Shown one piece after another: positions 18,395-25,124 of a stretch of 32,629 nucleotides of DNA. A program made the position numbers and the translations under genes. Every line of letters begins with the position of its first letter. Position 1 is the first letter of the stretch. The notes below the pieces were generated by a model, which was not told where the DNA came from, searched no databases, and was given only the letters and a program-made list of their open reading frames with translations. The stretch spans positions 1 through 32,629 of the forward strand of contig JAJDXS010000035.1 of assembly GCA_022823145.1 (NCBI GenBank), read 5' to 3'. Source of the stretch: Gemmatimonadota bacterium (GTDB taxonomy: Bacteria; Gemmatimonadota; Gemmatimonadetes; Longimicrobiales; Gaopeijiaceae).

Positions 18395-18400
18395 TAAAGT
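18395..18400 (+). promoter_or_regulatory. Candidate -10 element for a leaderless thiolase transcript
   Basis: TAAAGT ends 6 bases before the thiolase ATG at 18407, and no Shine-Dalgarno motif is present. This spacing is the one seen for TANNNT-driven leaderless messages in bacteria such as Deinococcus. I see no convincing -35 box. The assignment rests on position alone. Confidence 0.35.
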
Positions 18401-18406
18401 ACCCGA

Positions 18407-19681
18407 ATGAAGACTGCCATCATCGCCGGTTGCCGGACACCCTTCGTCAGATCCGGCACCCACTTCAGCCGGCTCACCGCGATCGATCTCGGCCGCCACG
18501 CGGTCAACGAACTGCTCGCCCGGTCCGAGGTTCCGCCGGACGCGGTGGACCACCTGGTCTACGGCACCGTGGTGCATGACCCACAGGCGCCGAACATCGC
18601 GCGCGAGGTGGGGCTGTCGACCCTTCCGCCGAATGTCCCGGCGGTGACCGTTTCCCGCGCATGCGCGTCGGCCAACCAGGCGATCTCGGACGGCGTCAAC
18701 CTGATCGAGAGCGGCAACGCCGACGTGGTGGTGGCCGGCGGGGCCGAGTGCCTGTCGCGAATCCCCATTCTGGTGTCCGATCGCCTGTCACGCACCCTGG
18801 TTGCAGCTTCCCGCGCGAAGTCGCTGGGCGCCCGCATCCGCACCTTCGCCCGCACCCGCCCGCGCGACCTGGTGCCGGTGGCCCCGGCGATCGCCGAGTA
18901 CTCGACCGGGGAGACGATGGGCCAGGCCGCCGAGCGGATGGCCAAGGAGAACGGGATCAGTCGCGAGGAGCAGGACCGCTGGGCGCTGGGGTCGCACAGG
19001 AAGGCGCATGCCGGGACCGAGGACGGGCGCGTCACCGCCGAGATCGCGCCGCTGTACGTGCCGCCGAAGTACAAGGCAACCGTGGAGAGGGACAACGGGA
19101 TCCGCGCCGACACCTCCATGGAGGCGCTGTCCGCGCTGCGCCCCGTCTTCGACCGCGAGTTCGGCTCGGTGACCGCCGGGAACTCGTCGCCCCTCACTGA
19201 TGGCGCGTCGGCCGTGCTGCTCATGTCGCCCGAGCGGGCCAGGGATCTCGGCATGGAACCGATGGGGTTTGTGCGCGCCTGTGCCATCACCGCGCTGGAC
19301 CCCGCCGCCCAGCTCCTCCAGGGACCCGCCTACGCCGCTCCGCTCGCCCTTGACCGCGCGGGCCTCACCATGGCCGACATCGACCTGCTCGAAATGCACG
19401 AAGCCTTCTCGGCCCAGGTGCTGTCGAACCTGCAGGCGTGGGACTCCGGCCGCTTCTGCCAGGACGAACTCGGGCGTGCCGGGAAGGTGGGACACCCCGA
19501 CCCGGAGCGGATCAACGTGATGGGAGGATCGATCGCGATCGGGCATCCCTTCGGCGCCACAGGCGGTCGCCTGACGACCACGCTGCTGAACGAACTGCGG
19601 CGGCGGGACGGTCAGTTCGGTCTCATCACCGTGTGCGCGGCCGGCGGGATGGGGTTCGCGATGGTGCTGGAGCGGGGGTAG
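18407..19681 (+). CDS. Acetyl-CoA acyltransferase (thiolase), FadI type
   Basis: The product has 424 residues and cleaves 3-ketoacyl-CoA with CoA, the last step of beta-oxidation. All catalytic residues are present: nucleophile C86 (SRACASAN), H331 (MHEAFSAQ), H380 (GHPFGATGG) and C410 (VCAAGGMG). The pattern and the length suit the FadI group of long-chain or trifunctional-complex thiolases. No FadJ-like partner lies in the window; a stand-alone enoyl-CoA hydratase is encoded at 12535. The start ATG is the first residue of the conserved KTAIIAGCRTPF. It diverges from the alcohol dehydrogenase. Confidence 0.94.
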   Translation: MKTAIIAGCRTPFVRSGTHFSRLTAIDLGRHAVNELLARSEVPPDAVDHLVYGTVVHDPQAPNIAREVGLSTLPPNVPAVTVSRACASANQAISDGVNLIESGNADVVVAGGAECLSRIPILVSDRLSRTLVAASRAKSLGARIRTFARTRPRDLVPVAPAIAEYSTGETMGQAAERMAKENGISREEQDRWALGSHRKAHAGTEDGRVTAEIAPLYVPPKYKATVERDNGIRADTSMEALSALRPVFDREFGSVTAGNSSPLTDGASAVLLMSPERARDLGMEPMGFVRACAITALDPAAQLLQGPAYAAPLALDRAGLTMADIDLLEMHEAFSAQVLSNLQAWDSGRFCQDELGRAGKVGHPDPERINVMGGSIAIGHPFGATGGRLTTTLLNELRRRDGQFGLITVCAAGGMGFAMVLERG

Positions 19682-19734
19682 GCAGGCGACCGACCCCGCG
19701 GAAGAGTCTCAGCGATGTCGTAACGTTCCCCTGA

Positions 19735-21045
19735 CTACCGGTGCAATCCTTCGGAAAGGTCCACCAGGCAGACTGCATACTCGCAGGTGAAAGCGATCTT
19801 CCGACCGTCGGGGGACCACACTGGACCGTATGAATCAAGGGCCAGATCTGCCGCGCCGCTCCCGTCCGCGTTCATCACGGATAGCGTCCAATCGTTTCCG
19901 TACCCGCGTATGAACGCGATCCGGCTGCCGTCGGGGGACCACACCGGATTCCGATGGAAATCCCGAGCGCCCCCTTTCGTCAGCCTTGTCGCGCCACTAC
20001 CGTCCGCGTTCATCACGTAGATTTCTCGGCCGCCATCGCGGTTGGACTCGAAGGCGATCCGGCTGCCGTCGGGGGACCACGCATGAAGCTGCTCGATCGC
20101 GGCATCGTTCGTCAGGTTTGTCGCGCCGCTTCCGTCCGGGTTCATCACGTAGATCTCGAAGTCGCCGTCGCGCCGGGACTCGAAGGCGATTCGACTGCCG
20201 TCGGGGGCCCAGGCAAGACTCCAATCGCTACCGGGGGCATTCGTAAGGTTTGTCACCGCGCTCCCGTCGGCGTTCATCACGTAGATCTCGAGGTCGCCGT
20301 CGTGCCGGGACACGAACGCGATTCGGCTGCCATCGGGGGACCACACAGGACCGTAAGAGTAGGCGGGGTGGTTCGTCCAGGTCGTCGCGCCGCTCCCGTC
20401 AACGTTGATCACGTTGGGGATGTGGCTCTCGGACAGGAATGCGATTCGGCTGCCGTCGGGGGACCACACAGGGAATCGGTCGTCTGTCAATCTTGAGTGG
20501 GTCAGCCGGGTTTCGCCGCTCCCGTCCGCGTCGATCACAAAGATGTCTCCTTGCGCGCGGTCGCCGCCGTAGCGCCCGGACGAAAAGGTGATTCGAGTGC
20601 CGTCGGGGGACCACGCAGGAAACCAGCCGTCCGCCAACCGCTCGACTCTCGGAACCCATACCGTGAACGAAACCGTCCTGGACAGCCCGCCCGGGTCCCT
20701 TGCCGTCACCGTCACCGTCGCCGTGCCGCCACCCTCACCGGTCACCGTCACCGCGCCCCCCACCGTCGAAACGGTCAGCACCCCCCAGTCGGACGACGAT
20801 GCCGACAGCGACACCCTGTCGCCGTTCTCGTCGTTGAAGCACAACCGCACGTGCTCCGACGCCCCGACCGGGAGAACCATCCGCTGCGGAACCGAGCCGC
20901 ACGACACAGGCGCCACAGGGTTCTCGCAGGCACCGGAAGAAAGCGCCGCGACGAGAACCGCCAGGGCCGGCAGCCCGTGGACGAACCTCCGTGAGCGGAG
21001 AGAGCAACGAGGGGCCGCGTTGGCAACACGCTCGGATGGGCGCAT
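19735..21045 (-). CDS. PD40 (TolB-like) repeat lipoprotein with an Ig-like domain
   Basis: The product has 436 residues. The signal peptide ends in SSGAC (Cys 40), a lipobox. Residues about 45-140 form a bacterial Ig-like beta domain (GGAVTVTGEGGGTATVTVTA). Seven PD40 repeats of the form WSPDGSRIAF follow and make a TolB-type beta-propeller. I chose ATG 21045 because AGGAGG lies exactly 6 bases upstream and the signal peptide follows. Such propellers bind proteins or sugars at the cell envelope; this one lacks the TolB N-terminal domain. At the DNA level the repeats appear as near-identical 18-base blocks coding for the PDGSR core. It is the last gene of the minus-strand series, converging on the thiolase; the 53 bases between them show no clear terminator. 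Confidence 0.85.
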   Translation of the reverse strand: MRPSERVANAAPRCSLRSRRFVHGLPALAVLVAALSSGACENPVAPVSCGSVPQRMVLPVGASEHVRLCFNDENGDRVSLSASSSDWGVLTVSTVGGAVTVTGEGGGTATVTVTARDPGGLSRTVSFTVWVPRVERLADGWFPAWSPDGTRITFSSGRYGGDRAQGDIFVIDADGSGETRLTHSRLTDDRFPVWSPDGSRIAFLSESHIPNVINVDGSGATTWTNHPAYSYGPVWSPDGSRIAFVSRHDGDLEIYVMNADGSAVTNLTNAPGSDWSLAWAPDGSRIAFESRRDGDFEIYVMNPDGSGATNLTNDAAIEQLHAWSPDGSRIAFESNRDGGREIYVMNADGSGATRLTKGGARDFHRNPVWSPDGSRIAFIRGYGNDWTLSVMNADGSGAADLALDSYGPVWSPDGRKIAFTCEYAVCLVDLSEGLHR

Positions 21046-21124
21046 GGGAATCCTCCTGACTTTACGGCACGGCCATTTCGGGGCCAGGAAGAATGATGCG
21101 GGTTCGTCGTCCTGCTGGTCAAGT

Positions 21125-21156
21125 TTCGCCGAATCCCCGGTTCGCCGAATCCCCGG
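21125..21156. repeat. 16-base perfect tandem duplication in an intergenic region
   Basis: TTCGCCGAATCCCCGG occurs at 21125-21140 and again at 21141-21156, in the 166-base gap between the PD40 and beta-propeller genes. I see no other element in this gap apart from the AGGAGG site of the PD40 gene. Confidence 0.9.
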
Positions 21157-21211
21157 CGAGGATCGTCTGCTCCGGAGCCGGGCTGGAGCGGGGAGTGGTT
21201 GGCCGCAGCGG

Positions 21212-22459
21212 CTACCCCGATCCCGGGCGGACGATGTCCAGGCGCACCACATGGTCTACGCCGAGTTCGTCGTCGTCGGTCGCGTAGATTGCGTTGTCGG
21301 TGATCGACCTGATCCGCATCCCTTCAACGCCAGGCGGAAGCTCCGGCTGCCCCAGATACCTCCCCTCCCGGTCGAAGACATCGAACGCCACTCCCCCCGG
21401 CCCGGTTTGCCGCAACCAGAGGGTGCCGTCGTCCGATATCCAGAATCCCCCATCGAACGGCGGGTACACCCGGGGAACATCATCCACGCTTAGGCGCGGA
21501 GTAATCCTGTTGGCTCCCTCGACGTACTTCTCAAGTGGTTCGAGGGCGGCGGCGCGGGCGGAATCGGGGATTGCGACAGGCTCGAATTGGCGCCGGATCG
21601 TCAGGAGCGTATCGCCCTCCGTGCTCATCCGGATGATGTCGTAGCTGCTCTCGCCGCAGTGTCCGCAGAGCAGCCACCAATCGGTTCCCCGACCACGCTG
21701 AAACCTGGTTGACCGGGCTAACGGCAGTGGCTCCTCGGTCCGGTGGTTGCTAGAGTACTCGAAAACAATCGACGGTCTCTCCGGGAGTTCCAGCTTCGGC
21801 GGCTCCACCACACCGGCAGAATCGAGCAGCCTTTCGGAATTGAAACGGAAGGCCCTGGTAAAGAGCCGCTCACTTTCCCAGTCGTATTCCAGCACCAGAA
21901 AGCGTCCGTCCTCGGTCCATCCACGGGATCCGCCACGCATCACGGACACACCCCGGTGCCCAGCGACCCTGGTTCCCGTCGTGTCGAAGATCTCAAAGCG
22001 CCAGAGGCGGATGTCCTCAACCCAGATCTCTCCGTTCGGCGCCAGGTGTGCCGGGCCGATGGACTCGAATTCGCCCGGGCCCTCGCCCGACCGACCCACT
22101 GTCCGCACGAACTCGCCGTCCGCATCGAACACCCGGATCTCGGTCGCCTGGCGATCCACGATCCACAGCCGGCCGGCTCCATCCACAACAACAGACCCAA
22201 CCTGACCGAAGGTGTCCGGCCCATCCCCCGACACGGTCCCGATCCGCAATCCCTCCACCACCCGCCACCGCTCCTCCGGGTTTGCGTCCCACAGCCCCTC
22301 CGCCGGATTCGTCACGAGCACGGACCCATTCGCAAGTGTGTCGAAGGATGGGCCCGCAGAGGCAGGCGGCGCGGCGTCGCCCGCGCACGCACCCAGCCAG
22401 AGGCCGGGGATGACAGCGAGGAGGCCTATCATCTTTGGCCATGCAGAGCGCTTCGACAT
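21212..22459 (-). CDS. 6-bladed beta-propeller lipoprotein
   Basis: The product has 415 residues. The signal peptide ends in LGAC (Cys 25). Propeller repeats include VDGAGRLWIVDRQATEIRVF, GRSGEGPGEFESIGPAHL and ISDDGTLWLR. It is a paralogue of the product at 15775-17028. I chose ATG 22459, which has GGAAGGA 7 bases upstream and directly precedes the signal peptide; the open frame extends much further upstream but only through another gene's region. It starts 26 bases after the PH-domain-like gene and is probably cotranscribed with the molybdenum hydroxylase genes. Its function is unknown. Confidence 0.85.
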   Translation of the reverse strand: MSKRSAWPKMIGLLAVIPGLWLGACAGDAAPPASAGPSFDTLANGSVLVTNPAEGLWDANPEERWRVVEGLRIGTVSGDGPDTFGQVGSVVVDGAGRLWIVDRQATEIRVFDADGEFVRTVGRSGEGPGEFESIGPAHLAPNGEIWVEDIRLWRFEIFDTTGTRVAGHRGVSVMRGGSRGWTEDGRFLVLEYDWESERLFTRAFRFNSERLLDSAGVVEPPKLELPERPSIVFEYSSNHRTEEPLPLARSTRFQRGRGTDWWLLCGHCGESSYDIIRMSTEGDTLLTIRRQFEPVAIPDSARAAALEPLEKYVEGANRITPRLSVDDVPRVYPPFDGGFWISDDGTLWLRQTGPGGVAFDVFDREGRYLGQPELPPGVEGMRIRSITDNAIYATDDDELGVDHVVRLDIVRPGSG

Positions 22460-22485
22460 GGTTGCTGTCCTTCCCGTGGGGGCGC

Positions 22486-23043
22486 CTACTCGCCCGCCCC
22501 CGCTGTCCGCATCGCCGCCCGAATCGCGCCCGCCAACCTCTGCGGATGCCGCGATCCAACGTAGATCTGCTTGCCGCCGCTCAGCGTGACCGCCGCCGCC
22601 TGGTTCCCGCGGATCGTCCAGGCTGTTCGACCGGGCCGCCACCGGATCCCCCATCCGCCGAACTCGAGGAGCGGGCGGTAGGTCAGGCCGCGCACCGATT
22701 CGATGTCGGAGAAGTGGATGCGCTTGCGGACGAGGTTGACCGGGCCAAAAGCGATGAAGATGTGATCGGCGCGTACCTCGACGTCCAGGCGAATGAACGC
22801 CGCAGTCGCGGAACCGACGAGCAGCAGTGCCACACCGATGCCGACCAGCGCCAGCACCATGGACCCGGGCAGCCCATCTCCGTACCGGCCGGCAATCTCC
22901 ACCGCTTCCGTCATGGAAGTGACTGTCCCGATCACGCCCGCGAGGCAAGCGCCCCAGATGAGCGCGATCACCCACAGCGGCGCCCACGTCTTTTCGCGAT
23001 AGTGCACGCGGTTGTCACCCATTCCGTGACTGCGGTTCGTCAT
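22486..23043 (-). CDS. Membrane protein with a PH-like domain
   Basis: The product has 185 residues. Two membrane segments (about 21-43 and 62-83) are followed by a beta-rich domain (about 87-180) with IRLDVEVRADHIFIAFGPVN, LEFGGWGIRWRPGRTAW and a C-terminal helix RLAGAIRAAM. This layout, together with GKQIYVGSRHPQRLAGAI, is that of bacterial PH-like (bPH or DUF3093-type) membrane proteins, whose roles are mostly unknown. ATG 23043 has GGAGG 5 bases upstream and overlaps the end of the FAD-subunit gene by 29 bases; ATG 23022 is a possible shorter start. The overlap argues for the same operon. Confidence 0.75.
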   Translation of the reverse strand: MTNRSHGMGDNRVHYREKTWAPLWVIALIWGACLAGVIGTVTSMTEAVEIAGRYGDGLPGSMVLALVGIGVALLLVGSATAAFIRLDVEVRADHIFIAFGPVNLVRKRIHFSDIESVRGLTYRPLLEFGGWGIRWRPGRTAWTIRGNQAAAVTLSGGKQIYVGSRHPQRLAGAIRAAMRTAGAGE

Positions 23044-24094
23044 CTCGGCCTCCGGCCAGTTCCTCGAGCGCTCGCCGCACCTGGACGGGAACCATCGCCC
23101 GGCGCCACTCGGCATCCACGATAATGTTGTCCAGCGGGCGGCACTGCGCACGCGCCCGCTCCGCCAGCGCCTCGATCGACTCCGGGCCGAGGCGCTCACC
23201 CAGCGCAATTTCGTCCCAGCCGGCCAGAATCCGCGGCCTGGCGCCGAGCGCCGAGACCACACCTGTGAGCCCGGCCACGGTCCCATCCTGCTCGAAGTCG
23301 CCCACCACCGCCACGGACAGCAGCGGGAAGTCGATCGAGTTGCGCTGCCGCAGCTTGCGGTAGGCGCTCCGGCGGTGGACGCCGCGTGCATTCGGCCGGA
23401 GCCGGCCATTGTCCCGGTCGCCCCCCCGCCCATTTGAGACAGGCCCCATTAAGGGAATACGCATCTCGGTGAGGATTTCATCACTGGCCCGGCGCGTGTT
23501 CCAGATTCCGTCGGTGATGAAGAAGTCGGCGGCGTCGATCTCGCGGGTGTCTGTGGGGCCCGTCAGAGTAAGGGAGGCGCCCAGTGCAATCAGGTTCGGC
23601 GGGGTATCGGCCGAATGCGCCGCGACGCACTTCCTGCCGACCCTCGTGACGTGGCAGATGTCGCCGTCCTTCTTGAGGCAATACCCCAGCGCGCCCCGCC
23701 AGAACTCGGTCTGGTTGTAGTAGGTGCAGCGCGTGTCGAGGCAGACGTTGCCGCCAATCGTGCCCATGTTGCGCAGCTGGGGGCCGGCTACCTGGCCGGC
23801 GGCGGTGGCGAGGCCGGGAAAGTGGCCGCGGACGAGGGGGTTGGTGGAAATGTCGTGCAGGGTCTCGAGGGCGCCGATGCGGAGGGTGGCGCCAGAGACC
23901 CCAATGCCGCGCATGGCCCCGATGCCGTTCAGCGAGACCACGTGCGCCGGGGTGAAGAGGCGGTGCTTCATGTTCGGCATGAGGTCGGTGCCGCCTGCGA
24001 TCGGCATCGCGTCCGGGCCGTGCTCGTGGAGGAGCGACACCGCTTCTTCGACGGTGCCGGGGCGGTGGTAGCGAAACGGCGGGAGTCGCAGCAT
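23015..24094 (-). CDS. FAD and [4Fe-4S] subunit of a 4-hydroxybenzoyl-CoA reductase-like molybdenum enzyme
   Basis: The product has 359 residues. The FAD motifs PIAGGTDLMP (31-40) and LRNMGTIGGN (108-117) are those of xanthine dehydrogenase family M subunits. Unlike common members it carries C123, C139, C147 and C156 with spacing 16, 8 and 9, identical to the cysteines that bind the [4Fe-4S] cluster in Thauera 4-hydroxybenzoyl-CoA reductase beta (122, 138, 146, 155, from memory). Nearby segments (CLDTRCTYYNQ, CLKKDGDICHV) also resemble that protein. This cluster lets the enzyme run as a ferredoxin-driven reductase. Residues 216-241 are an extra Gly/Arg/Asn-rich insert. ATG 24094 lies 7 bases after the DUF1460 stop and lacks a strong ribosome binding site. 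The exact substrate is not shown. Confidence 0.88.
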   Translation of the reverse strand: MLRLPPFRYHRPGTVEEAVSLLHEHGPDAMPIAGGTDLMPNMKHRLFTPAHVVSLNGIGAMRGIGVSGATLRIGALETLHDISTNPLVRGHFPGLATAAGQVAGPQLRNMGTIGGNVCLDTRCTYYNQTEFWRGALGYCLKKDGDICHVTRVGRKCVAAHSADTPPNLIALGASLTLTGPTDTREIDAADFFITDGIWNTRRASDEILTEMRIPLMGPVSNGRGGDRDNGRLRPNARGVHRRSAYRKLRQRNSIDFPLLSVAVVGDFEQDGTVAGLTGVVSALGARPRILAGWDEIALGERLGPESIEALAERARAQCRPLDNIIVDAEWRRAMVPVQVRRALEELAGGRDDEPQSRNG

Positions 24095-24101
24095 CCGGCT
24101 G

Positions 24102-25124
24102 CTACCGGGACGGGGGCAGGGGCCGCGCGACCATGATCCCGTCCTGGCCGTCGATGCGCAGGATCCGCTCGGCGAGCGAGTCGTCGCTGAGCTGGACGTG
24201 GGAGCCGACCAGGGGGGCGTGCAGGAGGCGCAGCACGCCGCCGCGACGGACGGCGATGCCGGTATGCGCGATGTCGAGGCCGGGCACGGTGCTGGTCGCC
24301 GCGATGATGTCCCCGTCCCGGATGAGGTGTTCCCGGGCGGGGATGTCGGAGGCGGAGATGTAGTGGCGGGGGGTGGGCCGGAGCCGCGCCTCCATGTCGT
24401 TGATCGCCTGCAGCACCCCGGGGTCCGCAAGCTGCCTGTAGGCATCCGGATGGGTCGACATGAAGTCGATCGGGGACGGGTCGGCGACACCGCCCAGTTC
24501 CTCCGAGATGCCGTCGACCAGCCCCATCGCCTCGTTGTCGGCGATCCACTCGCTGAAGTAGTGGAGGCGGCTGGGGTAGCCGTCCAGCACGCCGCCCCGG
24601 TAGCGGACGCCCGTCAATTCGCGGCGGTAGGCGGCCTTGAGGCGGTCCAGGTCGTTGAGCGCCTCCGGCGGCCGGGCCCACGCCAGACGGGCCAGCACCA
24701 ACACGTTCTCGACGAAGGTCACGCAGTCAAGCGTCTCCAGGTTGATGACCAGCCGTTCCGGTCCCGAGAGTTCCAGCGTGTGGGGTTCGTATGGGGTGTC
24801 GATGAAGCGCTCGCCGATGCGCGCGAGGACATCGCCGAACCGGGGCAGGGTGTCCAGCCGCTGGTCCAGCGCCCAGGCAAGCTGCTCGCGGGCGATCTCC
24901 CAGTCGCGAGGCGTGCCTTCGGCCGAGCGTTCCTGGGTGGTCTCGGGCAGGCCTTGCGGCGCAACTTCCGCCGGAGGCTGCCGGGCGCTCACCCCCTCCG
25001 CGTCCGCGTTGGCGCATGCGGTCGACACGAGCGGCAAGGCCATGCACAGCGCGATGGCCAAGCCCTCGCGGACAGCGTCCCGTCGCCGAGCAACCGGCCC
25101 CCGATACCACCATCGACGCCTCAC
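24102..25124 (-). CDS. DUF1460 lipoprotein (NlpC/P60-like, amidase-like)
   Basis: The product has 340 residues. A basic N-terminus and hydrophobic stretch end in VSTAC (Cys 37), a lipobox. The rest is the DUF1460 family, a papain-like fold annotated as N-acetylmuramoyl-L-alanine amidase-like. The predicted catalytic Cys is C134 (LETLDCVTFVEN) and the His is H287 (DIAHTGIAV). Such proteins may cut peptidoglycan or other amides in the periplasm. The GTG start overlaps the stop of the Mo-subunit gene as GTGA, with AGGGGGGG just upstream, so translation is coupled to a cytosolic redox enzyme gene. The gene also separates the Mo and FAD subunit genes, an unusual place for an envelope hydrolase. 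Confidence 0.88.
   Translation of the reverse strand: MRRRWWYRGPVARRRDAVREGLAIALCMALPLVSTACANADAEGVSARQPPAEVAPQGLPETTQERSAEGTPRDWEIAREQLAWALDQRLDTLPRFGDVLARIGERFIDTPYEPHTLELSGPERLVINLETLDCVTFVENVLVLARLAWARPPEALNDLDRLKAAYRRELTGVRYRGGVLDGYPSRLHYFSEWIADNEAMGLVDGISEELGGVADPSPIDFMSTHPDAYRQLADPGVLQAINDMEARLRPTPRHYISASDIPAREHLIRDGDIIAATSTVPGLDIAHTGIAVRRGGVLRLLHAPLVGSHVQLSDDSLAERILRIDGQDGIMVARPLPPSR

Noticed and set aside
19800..20640. Regularly spaced near-identical 18-base blocks that resemble a CRISPR array
   Set aside because: The blocks code for the WSPDGSRIAF core of PD40 repeats, spacing follows the protein repeat, and no cas genes are present.
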